Shown here: piece by piece, positions 23,009-32,491 of the stretch
Layout: each line of letters starts with the position of its first letter
Numbering within the stretch: position 1 is the first letter of the stretch
Assembly: GCF_050847355.1 (NCBI RefSeq)
Contig: NZ_CP193755.1
Span: 248,001 to 312,000 of the forward strand
DNA length: 64,000 nt
Source: Limimaricola sp027213785
Lineage (GTDB): Bacteria; Pseudomonadota; Alphaproteobacteria; Rhodobacterales; Rhodobacteraceae
Direction of reading: 5' to 3'
Position numbers and translations under genes: made by a program
Notes under the pieces: generated by a model
Database searches by the model: none
Seen by the model: only the letters and a program-made list of their open reading frames with translations
Told to the model about the DNA's origin: nothing

Positions 23009-24772
23009 ATGACCAAGAACGACACGCCGCCGGCGGCAGGGGCGGCCGCATCTCGCAATCGCTGGGGCGCGCGGCCCGATGGAACGGGCCAGTGGCAATT
23101 CGGCCTCTGGGCCCCCGCGGCCAAGAAGGTCGCCCTTTGGCTCGACGGCTCCGAAACGCCCATGACCCAGGATGATGACGGCTTCTGGAGCCTCGCGGCC
23201 AAGGCCGAGCCGGGTCTCGAATACGCCTTCGTCATCGACGGCGAACGCCGTCCCGATCCGGCCGCGCGGCAGCAGGCGGGCGACGTGCATGGCCCCTCGC
23301 TGCTGGTCGATACCGCAGCCCGGGAGTGGCGCTCGGAATGGAGCGGACGCGCTTGGGACGAGGCGGTGATCTACGAGATGCATGTCGGCACCTTCACCAA
23401 GGAAGGTACCTTCGCCGCCGCCGCGAAACGCATGCAGGAGCTGGCCGATCTCGGCATCACCGCGATCGAGCTGATGCCGGTGGGCCAGTGGCAGGGCGCA
23501 CGCGGCTGGGGATATGACGGCGTGCTGCCTTACGCGCCGCACCCGGCCTATGGCAGCCCCGAGGACATGCAGGAATTCGTCGAGGCGGCGCAAGCTGCCG
23601 GGATGATGGTGATCCTCGACGTGGTCTACAATCACTTTGGTCCCGATGGCGCCTATCTCCATGCCTATGCGCCCGAGTTCTTCGAAGAAGAGCGTCACAC
23701 GCCTTGGGGCGCGGCGATCGACTTCACCGAACCGGCCGTGCGCGAATTCTTCATCGAGAACGCGATCTACTGGCTGCGCAACTATAGGCTCGACGGGCTC
23801 AGGCTCGACGCTGTGCACCAGATCATCGACCCCTCGCCGCATCATTTCCTCGTCGAACTGGGCGAACGGGTGCAGGCGCTCGATCTCGGGCGGCCGCTGC
23901 ACCTGATCACCGAGGATGAGCGCAACGAGCCCGAGCTGCGCGACACCGGCTGCTACGTCGCGAGTTGGAACGACGACTACCATCACTCGGTGCACACCGC
24001 GCTCACCGGCGAGTCCGAGGGGTATTACGCCCCGTTTGCGCATGATCCGATCGGCGATCTGGTCCTGTCGCTGACCCGGGGCCATGTCGAGGAGGGCCAG
24101 CCCCGCCACGGCAAGGAAACCCGCCGCGGCCGTCCGGCATCGCATTTGCCGTGGACCGGTTTCGTCAATTCCAACCAGACCCATGATCAGGTCGGCAACC
24201 GGGCCCTGGGCGACCGGCTGATCTCGCTTGCCGATCCGCGCGGGGTCGAGGTGGCGCATGCGATGCTGCTGACCTCGCCCTTCATCCCGATGCTGTTCAT
24301 GGGCGAAGAGGTGGGCGAGATCGCGCCCTTCCTGTTCTTTTGCGACCACGAGGGCGAGCTGGCGCGGCTTACCCGCGAGGGGCGGCAGAGGGAGTTCAAG
24401 GATTTCCTGAGCTTTGGCGAGGAGGTGCCGGACCCGAACGCCCCGGAGACCTTCGAGCGCTCGCGCCCGTTCCAAGGCGATCCGGCGCATATGGAGCATT
24501 GGCGAGACCTCACGCGGCGCTTGCTGTCGCTGCGCGCCGAGCGCATCGTACCCTTGATGAAATCGGGCCGGGCCGGGCCCGCGCGCGTCACCCGTACCGG
24601 GCCGCGCGCGATCTCTGCCTGCTGGCCCTTCGCGGAGGGGCTCGTCGTGGCGCGCATCAATCTCGGTTCTCCACCCGATACCCCGCCCACGGCCGAGCCC
24701 GAGGATTTCATCATCGGCGATCCCGCCGCCGATCCCTTTGCCTTTTCCCTGATCGTGAGCCCGCATAAATGA
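23009..24772 (+). CDS. treZ: Malto-oligosyltrehalose trehalohydrolase
   Basis: This 587-residue GH13 enzyme cleaves trehalose from the maltooligosyl-trehalose made by TreY. An N-terminal CBM48-like domain (WGARPDGTGQWQFGLWAPAA) precedes the catalytic barrel: YEMHVGTFTKEGTF, DVVYNHFGPDG, YRLDGLRLDAVHQI (nucleophile Asp), LITEDERNEPEL (acid Glu) and QTHDQVGNRALGD (third Asp). The length is that of the family. The ATG follows an AAGAGGA ribosome-binding site; a much longer in-frame extension belongs to other reading frames upstream. It overlaps treY by four bases (ATGA). Confidence 0.94.
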   Translation: MTKNDTPPAAGAAASRNRWGARPDGTGQWQFGLWAPAAKKVALWLDGSETPMTQDDDGFWSLAAKAEPGLEYAFVIDGERRPDPAARQQAGDVHGPSLLVDTAAREWRSEWSGRAWDEAVIYEMHVGTFTKEGTFAAAAKRMQELADLGITAIELMPVGQWQGARGWGYDGVLPYAPHPAYGSPEDMQEFVEAAQAAGMMVILDVVYNHFGPDGAYLHAYAPEFFEEERHTPWGAAIDFTEPAVREFFIENAIYWLRNYRLDGLRLDAVHQIIDPSPHHFLVELGERVQALDLGRPLHLITEDERNEPELRDTGCYVASWNDDYHHSVHTALTGESEGYYAPFAHDPIGDLVLSLTRGHVEEGQPRHGKETRRGRPASHLPWTGFVNSNQTHDQVGNRALGDRLISLADPRGVEVAHAMLLTSPFIPMLFMGEEVGEIAPFLFFCDHEGELARLTREGRQREFKDFLSFGEEVPDPNAPETFERSRPFQGDPAHMEHWRDLTRRLLSLRAERIVPLMKSGRAGPARVTRTGPRAISACWPFAEGLVVARINLGSPPDTPPTAEPEDFIIGDPAADPFAFSLIVSPHK

Positions 24773-27177
24773 ACGCTGCCCCGCTTCCCCGCGCCACCTA
24801 CCGTCTGCAGCTGCGCGAGGGCGTCGATTTCGATACCGCGCGGCGGCTCGTGCCCTACCTGGACGGGCTCGGCATCAGCCATCTCTACCTCTCGCCGATC
24901 TTCACCGCGGCCTCGGGATCGACCCATGGCTACGACGTGACCAACCCGGCCGAGATCGACCCCTGCCTCGGAGGCCGCGCGGGCTTCGAGGCGCTGGCCG
25001 AGGCGGCCCGGGCGGCGGGGCTCGGGATCATCCTCGACATCGTGCCCAACCACACTGCCTTCCATCTCGAGAACCCGTGGCTGCGCGACGTGCTGCGCCA
25101 CGGGCAGGACAGCCGCTACGCGCGCCATTTCGACATCGACTGGGCCAAGGGGCGGCTGGTGCTGCCCTTCCTCGGCCAGCCCTTCGACGAGATGCTGGAA
25201 GCGGGCGCCTTCCGGCTCGAGGAAGGCGATGAGGGACCGCAGCTCGCCACCGAGCATTTCGCGGTGCCGATGTCGCAGGGCACGCTGCCCTCGGAGGAGA
25301 TGCGCCGCGATCCAGAGGCGATCCGCGACGCCCATGCCGCCCAGCCGTGGCGGCTGACGCATTGGGAATACGAGCGCGACGGCGTCACGCATCGGCGCTT
25401 CTTCAACGTCACCGGGCTCATCGGCATGCGGGTCGAGGACGAGGCGGTGTTCGAGGAGATGCACGCGCTGCTGTTCGAACTGCTTGATAAGGACCTGGTG
25501 CAGGGCATCCGGCTCGATCACATCGACGGGCTCGCCGATCCGGCGGCCTATCTGCGCCGCCTGCGCGAGCGCGTCGGCGACACGCCGATCTGGATCGAGA
25601 AGATCCTCACCGGCGACGAGACCGTGCCGGCCTCATGGCCGATCCAGGGCACCACCGGCTACGAGGCGGCAAGGGCGATCTCGCGCATCCTCACCGATGC
25701 CGAGGGGCTGGCGCGGCTCGACGAGAGCTGGCGCCGCGAAACCGGGCGCGAGGGCAGCTTCCACGACGCGCTCAAGACCGCAAAGCACGAGGTGATCCGG
25801 CAGGAGCTGGCAGCCGAGCTGCACCAGTTGATTGACATGGCGCGCAGCGCCGTGGGGCCCGAGGATTCGCTGGAGACCGGCGATGAGGCGCTGCGCGAGG
25901 CGATCATCGCGCTGCTCGTGGCCTTTCCGCGCTACCGCACCTATTTCGCCGAAGGCGAAGCGCCCTCCGACGAAGAGCGCGCGCTGATGGACAGCGTCAC
26001 GGCCGAGGCGGGCGAGGGTCTGCGCACGGACGCCACGGTCAAACGGATCGCGGGCTTCATCACCGATCCCGAAACCCCCGAGGAACGGGCCCTGCAGGTG
26101 CGTTTCCAGCAGGTGACCGGCGCGCTTCTGGCCAAGGCGCATGAGGACACGGCGGGTTTCCGTTGGAACCGCTACATCGCCGCCAACGAGGTCGGCGCCG
26201 ATCCAGACGAGCCAACCATTACGCCTGAAGAGCTTTCCGGTTGGCTGCAGCGCCGCGCGCCCACCGAAATGACGCTGACCTCGACCCATGACACCAAGCG
26301 TTCCGAGGATGCGCGGATGCGGCTCGTGGCGATCAGCCATCTGCCCGAGGCGTTTCTGGCGCTTTGGGAGCACAGCGAGGATGTCGATGGCGCGCATGAC
26401 ATCGATCCGAACCTGCGCTGGTACATCCTGCAGACGCTGCTGGCGATGTGGGAGGCGGGACGCGGCGACATCGCCGAGCGACTGGGCCAGCATGTCGAGA
26501 AGGCGATGCGCGAGGCCAAGGAAGTCACGACCTGGACGCATCAGAACCAGGAGGCCGAGGCCGATGCGCAGCGCTTTGCCAAGGCGCTGGCGCAGAGTTG
26601 GGAGGGCGAGCTGCCCGCCGGGGCGGGCCAGCTGATGGCACGCGGCGAGGTGCTGTCGCTGGCGCAGACCGGGCTCAAGCTGGTCATGCCGGGCATCCCC
26701 GACATCTATCAGGGCACCGAGCTGGGGGCGTTCCAGCTGACCGACCCCGACAACCGCATGGCCGTGGATTTCCGCGCCGTCGCGGATCTCGCGATCCGGG
26801 GGGCGCCCGACTGCTTCGAAGGAGAGCTGTCGCTCGACGAGATCCCCGGCGCTGCCGCCACCGACGGGCCGGATCCCGAGCCCGCCCCCGATCTCGACAG
26901 CTTCGCGGGCCGCAAAGCGCGGTTGATCTGCCACGGGCTGGCGTTGCGCCGCCGGATGCCGGGCTTCTTCGAGCAGTCCGAAACCCGGTTCGAAACCTCC
27001 GGCGATGGCCATCTGGTGCTGACCCGGCAAAGCGCCGAGGGGCGGCTGGAATTGCGCATCGACCGCCAAGGCCATGGCCTGCCTGACGCGGCGCGCGAGG
27101 CCGAGCGGATCTGGCCGCGCCACGAGGCCGATCTCGACGCACCGGTCTGCCTCGACTGGGTCGCGGCGGCGGGCTGA
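24769..27177 (+). CDS. treY: Malto-oligosyltrehalose synthase
   Basis: This 802-residue GH13 enzyme isomerises the reducing-end alpha-1,4 bond of maltodextrin to alpha,alpha-1,1, making maltooligosyltrehalose. The N-terminus PRATYRLQLREGVDFD, the SHLYLSPIFTAASGSTHGYD segment, DIVPNHTAF, GIRLDHIDGLADP and EMTLTSTHDTKRSEDARMR are diagnostic. PGIPDIYQGTELGAFQLTD is near the C-terminus. The ATG lies within the treZ stop, so the two enzymes should be made in step. It converts storage glycogen or dextrin to trehalose for osmotic or desiccation protection. Confidence 0.95.
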   Translation: MNAAPLPRATYRLQLREGVDFDTARRLVPYLDGLGISHLYLSPIFTAASGSTHGYDVTNPAEIDPCLGGRAGFEALAEAARAAGLGIILDIVPNHTAFHLENPWLRDVLRHGQDSRYARHFDIDWAKGRLVLPFLGQPFDEMLEAGAFRLEEGDEGPQLATEHFAVPMSQGTLPSEEMRRDPEAIRDAHAAQPWRLTHWEYERDGVTHRRFFNVTGLIGMRVEDEAVFEEMHALLFELLDKDLVQGIRLDHIDGLADPAAYLRRLRERVGDTPIWIEKILTGDETVPASWPIQGTTGYEAARAISRILTDAEGLARLDESWRRETGREGSFHDALKTAKHEVIRQELAAELHQLIDMARSAVGPEDSLETGDEALREAIIALLVAFPRYRTYFAEGEAPSDEERALMDSVTAEAGEGLRTDATVKRIAGFITDPETPEERALQVRFQQVTGALLAKAHEDTAGFRWNRYIAANEVGADPDEPTITPEELSGWLQRRAPTEMTLTSTHDTKRSEDARMRLVAISHLPEAFLALWEHSEDVDGAHDIDPNLRWYILQTLLAMWEAGRGDIAERLGQHVEKAMREAKEVTTWTHQNQEAEADAQRFAKALAQSWEGELPAGAGQLMARGEVLSLAQTGLKLVMPGIPDIYQGTELGAFQLTDPDNRMAVDFRAVADLAIRGAPDCFEGELSLDEIPGAAATDGPDPEPAPDLDSFAGRKARLICHGLALRRRMPGFFEQSETRFETSGDGHLVLTRQSAEGRLELRIDRQGHGLPDAAREAERIWPRHEADLDAPVCLDWVAAAG

Positions 27178-27354
27178 TCCTCGGGCCAAGGAACCGGGCT
27201 GCCGTTGCCGCGTTGCTGCGGCAGCCTCCAATCCGTGCGGGGGCCGTTTGCGCGTGCCCCGCATCTCCAAGTTCCACCCCCTCCGGCGCATGCCCTCGCG
27301 CCGGTCAGCCGCGCCGCTCGTCCTCGAGCGCCGCCACGGAGTTCAGACATCCCG

Positions 27355-29514
27355 ATGGCCAAGGACATCCAACCGAACCTGCCCAGCTTCGATCTCGCAG
27401 CCTCGCGCTCGGACGAGCTGGGCGCGAATTACGACGGCTACGGCACCAATTTCGCGCTCTGGTCCGAGAACGCGACCCGGGTGCAGCTCTGCCTCTTCGA
27501 CGACGAGGGCAAGGAGCAGATTGCCTGCCTCGACATGCCGCGCATGGAAGGCGGGATCTGGCACGGCTACCTGCCCGATATCGGACCGGGTCAGGTCTAT
27601 GGCTACCGGGTGCACGGCCCGTGGGTGCCGGAAGAGGGGCACCGCTTCAACCCCAACAAGCTGCTGCTTGACCCCTATGCCTGCGAGCTGATCGGCGAGA
27701 TCAAGTGGGACCCGGCGCTGTTCGGCTACACCCAGCCGGGCGACGACCTTCAGGGCCCGGACCCGCGCGATTCCGCGCCCTTCGTGCCCAAGGGCGTGGT
27801 CGTCGACACCGATTTCGACTGGGAGGCCGACAGCGCGCTGCGCCGCCGCTGGCAGAACGGGCTGATCTATGAAACCCACGTCAAGGGCGCGACGATGCGC
27901 CACCCGGACGTGCCCGACGAGGATCGCGGCACATTCGCGGGTCTCGCCTCCGACGCCTTCATAGACCACCTGACCCGGATTGGGGCCAGCGCGGTCGAGC
28001 TGCTGCCGATCCACGCCTTCGCCAATGACGGTCATCTCGTCGACAAGGGGCTGTCGAACTACTGGGGCTACAATACCCTGTCCTTCTTCGCGCCGCACAA
28101 GCCCTACTTGAAATCGGGCTTCTACCGCGAGGTGAAGCAGGCGGTGAAGAAGTTCCACGCCGCCGGTCTCGAGGTGATCCTCGACGTGGTCTACAACCAC
28201 ACCTGCGAAGGCAACGAGATGGGGCCGACCCTGTCGTTCCGCGGCATCGACAACGCCTCGTACTACCTGCTGTCGCCCGAGAACCCGCGCCACAGCTTCG
28301 ACACAACCGGCACCGGCAACACGCTCAACGTGGCGCATCCGATGGTGCTGCGCATGGTGCTCGACAGCCTGCGCTACTGGGTGCAGGTGATGCATGTCGA
28401 CGGCTTCCGCTTCGATCTCGCCTCGACGCTGGGCCGCGAGGCGCAGGGCTTCGAGCGCGAGGGCTCGTTCTTCGCGGCGATCCGGCAGGACCCGGTGCTC
28501 TCCAAGGTCAAGCTGATCGCAGAGCCGTGGGACATCGGCGATGGCGGCTATCAGGTCGGTGGCTTTCCCTGGCCGTTCCGCGAATGGAACGACAAGGCGC
28601 GCGACGACATTCGCGCCTTCTGGCGCCGCGACAAGGGGTTGATCCCGGCGATGGCGGAGCGGCTCTTGGGCTCCCCGGTGCAGTTCAACCACTCGCACCG
28701 GCCCGCCACCTCGTCGATCAATTTCATCGCCGCGCATGACGGCTTCACGCTGTGGGACACCGTGTCCTACAACGAGAAGCACAACGAGGCGAATGGCGAG
28801 GACGGCAAGGACGGCCATTCCAACAACCTCTCCGACAACATGGGTGTCGAGGGCGCGACAGACGACGAGACCGTCAACGACAGCCGGGTGCGCCGGGTCA
28901 AGGCGATGCTGGCGACGCTGCTGATGAGCCAGGGCGTGCCGATGATCCTTGCCGGCGACGATTTCGGCCAGACCCAGAACGGCAACAACAACGCCTATTG
29001 CCAGGACAACGAGACCACCTGGCTCGACTGGGAGAACCGGCGCGACGAGATTACCAGCGCCGTGGCCGACTTGATGGCATTCCGAAAGGGGGAGGGCGGT
29101 CTGGCGCGGCTGCGCTTTGCCCGCGCGCCCGAGGACGCGCCCGATGGCGGCCCGACCGTCACTTGGCGCCACCCCGAGGGGCGCCGGATGGAGCCGGGCG
29201 ATTGGGAAAACCCCGAACTGAGCTGCTTCGGCATGCGGCTGGTGCCGCATAGCGAAGGGCGCGAGGTGATGGTGGTGCTGAACTCGGGCGACAATTGCGA
29301 GTTCAAGCTGCCCAAGGGCGGCTGGCGCCGCGCCATCGACACCACGCTCGACCCGGTGAGCTGCGACACGCCCGAACAGGGCGTGGTCGGCGTCGGCTGG
29401 CAATCGGTGGTGGTCTGGGTGCCGGACCCCGAGGCGGAGATCGAAGCCGAGGACGAGGTCGCCGAGGCTGATGCCGCCGGCGAGAGCCAGGCCGCAAGTG
29501 CCGAAAAGGGCTGA
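27355..29514 (+). CDS. glgX: Glycogen debranching enzyme (isoamylase type)
   Basis: This 719-residue GH13_11 enzyme hydrolyses alpha-1,6 branches and so supplies linear dextrins to TreY (the TreX role). A CBM48 domain (residues about 20-140, GYGTNFALWSENATRVQLCL) precedes the barrel with DVVYNHTCEGNE, GFRFDLASTLGRE (nucleophile), LIAEPWDIGDGGYQVGGFP (acid/base) and FIAAHDGFTLWDTVSYN. The last 30 residues are an acidic Glu/Ala tail, longer than usual. It lies 177 bp after treY and is followed by a strong terminator, so it ends the trehalose cluster. Confidence 0.93.
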   Translation: MAKDIQPNLPSFDLAASRSDELGANYDGYGTNFALWSENATRVQLCLFDDEGKEQIACLDMPRMEGGIWHGYLPDIGPGQVYGYRVHGPWVPEEGHRFNPNKLLLDPYACELIGEIKWDPALFGYTQPGDDLQGPDPRDSAPFVPKGVVVDTDFDWEADSALRRRWQNGLIYETHVKGATMRHPDVPDEDRGTFAGLASDAFIDHLTRIGASAVELLPIHAFANDGHLVDKGLSNYWGYNTLSFFAPHKPYLKSGFYREVKQAVKKFHAAGLEVILDVVYNHTCEGNEMGPTLSFRGIDNASYYLLSPENPRHSFDTTGTGNTLNVAHPMVLRMVLDSLRYWVQVMHVDGFRFDLASTLGREAQGFEREGSFFAAIRQDPVLSKVKLIAEPWDIGDGGYQVGGFPWPFREWNDKARDDIRAFWRRDKGLIPAMAERLLGSPVQFNHSHRPATSSINFIAAHDGFTLWDTVSYNEKHNEANGEDGKDGHSNNLSDNMGVEGATDDETVNDSRVRRVKAMLATLLMSQGVPMILAGDDFGQTQNGNNNAYCQDNETTWLDWENRRDEITSAVADLMAFRKGEGGLARLRFARAPEDAPDGGPTVTWRHPEGRRMEPGDWENPELSCFGMRLVPHSEGREVMVVLNSGDNCEFKLPKGGWRRAIDTTLDPVSCDTPEQGVVGVGWQSVVVWVPDPEAEIEAEDEVAEADAAGESQAASAEKG

Positions 29515-29540
29515 TCCCCAGACGAAACCCCGAAAAGGAA

Positions 29541-29575
29541 CGCCCCCGTGTCGCGAGACGCGGGGGCGCTTTCTT
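29541..29575. terminator. Strong terminator between glgX and the convergent flavoprotein gene
   Basis: CGCCCCCGTGTC-GCGA-GACGCGGGGGCG makes a 12-bp stem, followed by CTTTCTT on the plus strand. The genes on either side converge on it. Confidence 0.85.
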
Positions 29576-29595
29576 GATGAACCTGTGAGGGGGCT

Positions 29596-30900
29596 TCAGC
29601 CCATGGCTTCCTCGGAGGTCGATGGGTGCACGCCCAGCGCCCGGCGCATCGTTGCGCGGTCGGGGCGGTGCAGCAACATCTGCGCGGCCCAGCCGATCGC
29701 CTCGTGCGCGCCCTCGGCCACGAGCGAGACCGAAGTGACCTCCGCCTCGGAGCCGCCCAGCCCCCAATAGTCCTGCGCGGCATCCGAGCGTAGCGCCGCC
29801 GACAACGGAGACAGCGTGTTCTCCTCGAAAACCGTCTCCTTCGAGGGCTGCCCGACCTCGCCCACCGGCGGCAGCACATAGGCGGATGTGGCGACGTGGC
29901 GCAGATCGACCGGCGGGCGGTAATCCCCGAAGAGCTGCAGCGCCAACGTCTCGCCATCGCTCGAGGCGACCGGCGTCAGCGGCAACCGGTCGGCACAGTC
30001 GCCCACCGCATGCAGGCCGGGGAGCGAGGTCTCGAACCGCTCGTCGATCCGGATCACCCCCTTTTCGGTAAGCGAAACGCGCGTCCTCAGATCGCCCAGC
30101 GCCTCGAGGTTCGGCGCCCGCCCGGTGGCGGCCACGACCTTGTCGACCGACAGCAAGGTATCGGCATCGAGCATGAGCTCCAGCCCGTCATCGCCGCGCC
30201 GCACCGCTTCGGGGGTGCAGGAGGTGACGATCCGGATCCCCTGCGCCTGCATGTTGGCCTGACCGACCAGAGCGGCGCTTTCCGAGAACTCGGTCAGCAC
30301 GCGCTCGGTATCCGTCACCAGCGTCACGCGCACCCCCATGGCGGCATGGATCGCCGCCATCTCGCAGCCGATATAGCCGCCGCCGATGATCGCCATCGCG
30401 CGCGGCAGCTCGGTCCAGTTCAGCACCTCGTCGCTGTCGCAGGCCAACTCGGCGCCGGGCATGTCGGGCTTGACCGGGTGGCCACCGGTGGCCAGCACGA
30501 TGCGCGGCGCCCGCAGGCGCTGGCCCTGGATCGTGACTTCGCCCGGCGCGGTCAGCTCGGCCGTCTCCTCGATCAGCGTGACACCCGCCTCGTGCAGCTT
30601 GTCGCGGTAACTCTGACGGATGCCTTCGAGCTTGGCGCCACGCGCGGCGCAGAGCCGCGGCATGTCGACCTGCGGGGTCGGCCCGAGAAGCCCGGCACGG
30701 GTCAGCCCGGTGCCCCGATGCAGGGCGTCGGCCACGGTCCAGAGCATCTTCTTCGGTACGCAGCCGCGATTGACGCAGGTGCCGCCCAGCTTGTCGCGCT
30801 CGATCAGCGCGATCTTGCGCCCGAGCCCCGCCGCGTGGCGCGCAAAGGACAGCCCGGCGGAGCCGCCTCCGATGACGATCGCGTCGTAGTCCGTATCCAT
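29596..30900 (-). CDS. Glutathione reductase-like FAD/NAD(P) disulfide oxidoreductase
   Basis: This is a 434-residue class I pyridine nucleotide-disulfide oxidoreductase. FAD binds at AIVIGGGSAGLSFARHA, the redox disulfide is C42-C47 in GGTCVNRGCVPKK, the NAD(P) Rossmann site is AIIGGGYIGCEMAAIHA, and the second FAD contact is LHAVGDCADRLPLTPVA. A catalytic His is present near the end (GVHPSTSEE). The dimerisation domain is compact and diverged, and the protein is shorter than true Gor (about 450), so glutathione may not be the substrate. It is divergent from the SDR at 31091. Confidence 0.85.
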   Translation of the reverse strand: MDTDYDAIVIGGGSAGLSFARHAAGLGRKIALIERDKLGGTCVNRGCVPKKMLWTVADALHRGTGLTRAGLLGPTPQVDMPRLCAARGAKLEGIRQSYRDKLHEAGVTLIEETAELTAPGEVTIQGQRLRAPRIVLATGGHPVKPDMPGAELACDSDEVLNWTELPRAMAIIGGGYIGCEMAAIHAAMGVRVTLVTDTERVLTEFSESAALVGQANMQAQGIRIVTSCTPEAVRRGDDGLELMLDADTLLSVDKVVAATGRAPNLEALGDLRTRVSLTEKGVIRIDERFETSLPGLHAVGDCADRLPLTPVASSDGETLALQLFGDYRPPVDLRHVATSAYVLPPVGEVGQPSKETVFEENTLSPLSAALRSDAAQDYWGLGGSEAEVTSVSLVAEGAHEAIGWAAQMLLHRPDRATMRRALGVHPSTSEEAMG

Positions 30901-31090
30901 GGGCGCTCCTCCAGCAGGTCAGGTGGGCAACCGAAGGGCAGGGGCGCGGGTTCCGGATCGGCCGGGGCGGCGGATCGCCGCGCGGCGGTCCCGAGGACGC
31001 ATCCCGCCCGGGAACCCCGTCTTCCCGCTGCCGTTGTCGAGAGGAATACCCCACACCCCGAAAACGACACTCCGAACCGGGAGATCGATC

Positions 31091-31945
31091 ATGACCGAAC
31101 CCAAGGACATGCCCGCGCAGAGCCAGGATCACATGCCGGGCAACGAGCACGAGATGCATCCCGCCCCCGACTACCGCCCGCGCCATCCCGGCGTCGGCAA
31201 GCTCAAGGGCAAGGTCGCCCTCGTGACCGGTGGCGACAGCGGTATCGGCCGCGCCGTCTCGGTGCTCTTCGCGCGCGAGGGCGCGAAGCTCGCCATCGCC
31301 TATCTCGAAGAGGACCGGGACGCCGAGGAAACCAAGCGGCTGGTCGAGGAAGAAGGCTCCGAGGCGCTGCTGATCCGTGGCGATCTGGGCCAGAAGGAGC
31401 ATTGCGAAAGCGCCGTCGCCAAGACCGTGGAGCGATACGGCCAGCTCGATGTGCTGATCGTCAACGCCGCGCAGCAATGGCTCGATGACGGGCTTGAGGA
31501 CATCTCGGAAGAGCGGCTGCGCCGCACCATCGACAGCAACATCATGCACCCGATGTTCATCACCCAGGCTGCGCTGCCGTATCTGAAGGAGGGCGACGCG
31601 GTGGTCTACACCACTTCCGTCAATGCCTTCAAAGGCAATGCCGGTCTCGTCACCTATTCGACCACGCGTGGCGCGACGCTGGCCCTGTCGCGCTCGATGT
31701 CCTCGGCGCTGGCCGAGAAGGGCATCCGCGTGAACGCCGTGGCACCGGGGCCGATCTGGACCCCCTTCATCCCGGGCTCGATGCCGCCCGACAAGGTCGA
31801 GGGCTTCGGCAAGAACACGCCCCTGGGCCGGCCCGGGCAGCCTTGGGAGGTGGCGACTTCCTACCTGTTCCTCGCCTCGTCCGACGGCAACTACTTCACC
31901 GGCCAGACGCTGCACCCCAATGGCGGCAAGATCGTCGGGGCCTGA
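31091..31945 (+). CDS. SDR-family oxidoreductase, YdaD/YhxC-like, with altered catalytic Lys
   Basis: This is a 284-residue SDR with the hydrophilic N-terminal extension (His/Pro/Met-rich, residues 1-38) seen in general-stress SDRs. The cofactor motif is TGGDSGIGRA, the structural motif VNAAQQW and the catalytic Ser in YTTSVNAF. The active-site tetrad reads YSTTR instead of YxxxK: the Lys is Arg. Either Arg substitutes or activity is reduced. The C-terminus FTGQTLHPNGGKIV is family-typical. The true ATG is at 31091, after a 64-residue GC-driven pseudo-extension. Confidence 0.85.
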   Translation: MTEPKDMPAQSQDHMPGNEHEMHPAPDYRPRHPGVGKLKGKVALVTGGDSGIGRAVSVLFAREGAKLAIAYLEEDRDAEETKRLVEEEGSEALLIRGDLGQKEHCESAVAKTVERYGQLDVLIVNAAQQWLDDGLEDISEERLRRTIDSNIMHPMFITQAALPYLKEGDAVVYTTSVNAFKGNAGLVTYSTTRGATLALSRSMSSALAEKGIRVNAVAPGPIWTPFIPGSMPPDKVEGFGKNTPLGRPGQPWEVATSYLFLASSDGNYFTGQTLHPNGGKIVGA

Positions 31946-31990
31946 GGATTGGTAATCGACCCGGACAGGGGCGCCGACGGGTGCCCCTAT

Positions 31991-32491
31991 TCAGATCAGG
32001 TCGTAGCGTTTGCGGATCCTGTCCACCGGTGTGCCGTCCGAGAGCGGCACGGCCCGCAGCAGGTCCCAGTCGTCGAAGCCCATCGCCGCGTAGTAGCGCA
32101 GACCAGCCGGGTTGTCGGCGCGGATCGGGGCATCCATCGCGACGACCCCGGCGGCCTTCGCCGCCGCACGGGTCCTCTCGAACATTGCCCGTCCGATACC
32201 GCGACCGGTCAATCCCCGCTGCACGAAGCTGGCGATCACCGTCCAGCCCTCCGGGAGCGGGTCCTCGGGATCGCCCGCCCATACGAGCGACTGGAACCCC
32301 ACCACATCCCCGTCGCGTTCGGCGACCACGCAGCTGACCAGTTCGTCGGGGGCGAGATAGTGCTGCCGCATCCGCGCCGCGTCGAAAGGCCGGCGATGCG
32401 CGGTGCTGCCACCCGCCGCGATCAGCGGGTTGAGGATGGCACACATGGCGCCCGCATCATCGCGCCGCGCCGGGCGGATCGATGGCGCCAT
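31991..32491 (-). CDS. GNAT-family N-acetyltransferase
   Basis: This is a 166-residue acetyltransferase of the GNAT fold, related to phosphinothricin/amino-acid N-acetyltransferases. The acetyl-CoA pyrophosphate loop is visible as QRGLTGRGIGRAMFERTRA, preceded by the beta-4 strand region and followed by NPAGLRYYAAMGFDDWD. The start codon overlaps the mipZ stop by one base, so it is likely translated from the mipZ transcript. The substrate is unknown. Confidence 0.85.
   Translation of the reverse strand: MAPSIRPARRDDAGAMCAILNPLIAAGGSTAHRRPFDAARMRQHYLAPDELVSCVVAERDGDVVGFQSLVWAGDPEDPLPEGWTVIASFVQRGLTGRGIGRAMFERTRAAAKAAGVVAMDAPIRADNPAGLRYYAAMGFDDWDLLRAVPLSDGTPVDRIRKRYDLI

Noticed and set aside
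27343..29403. Long minus-strand frame opposite glgX
   Set aside because: Antisense to a fully motif-supported GH13 enzyme; composition-driven, without recognisable motifs.
31967..31988. Hairpin between convergent SDR and GNAT genes
   Set aside because: An 8-bp stem exists but there is no T-tract on either strand, so it was not listed as a terminator.
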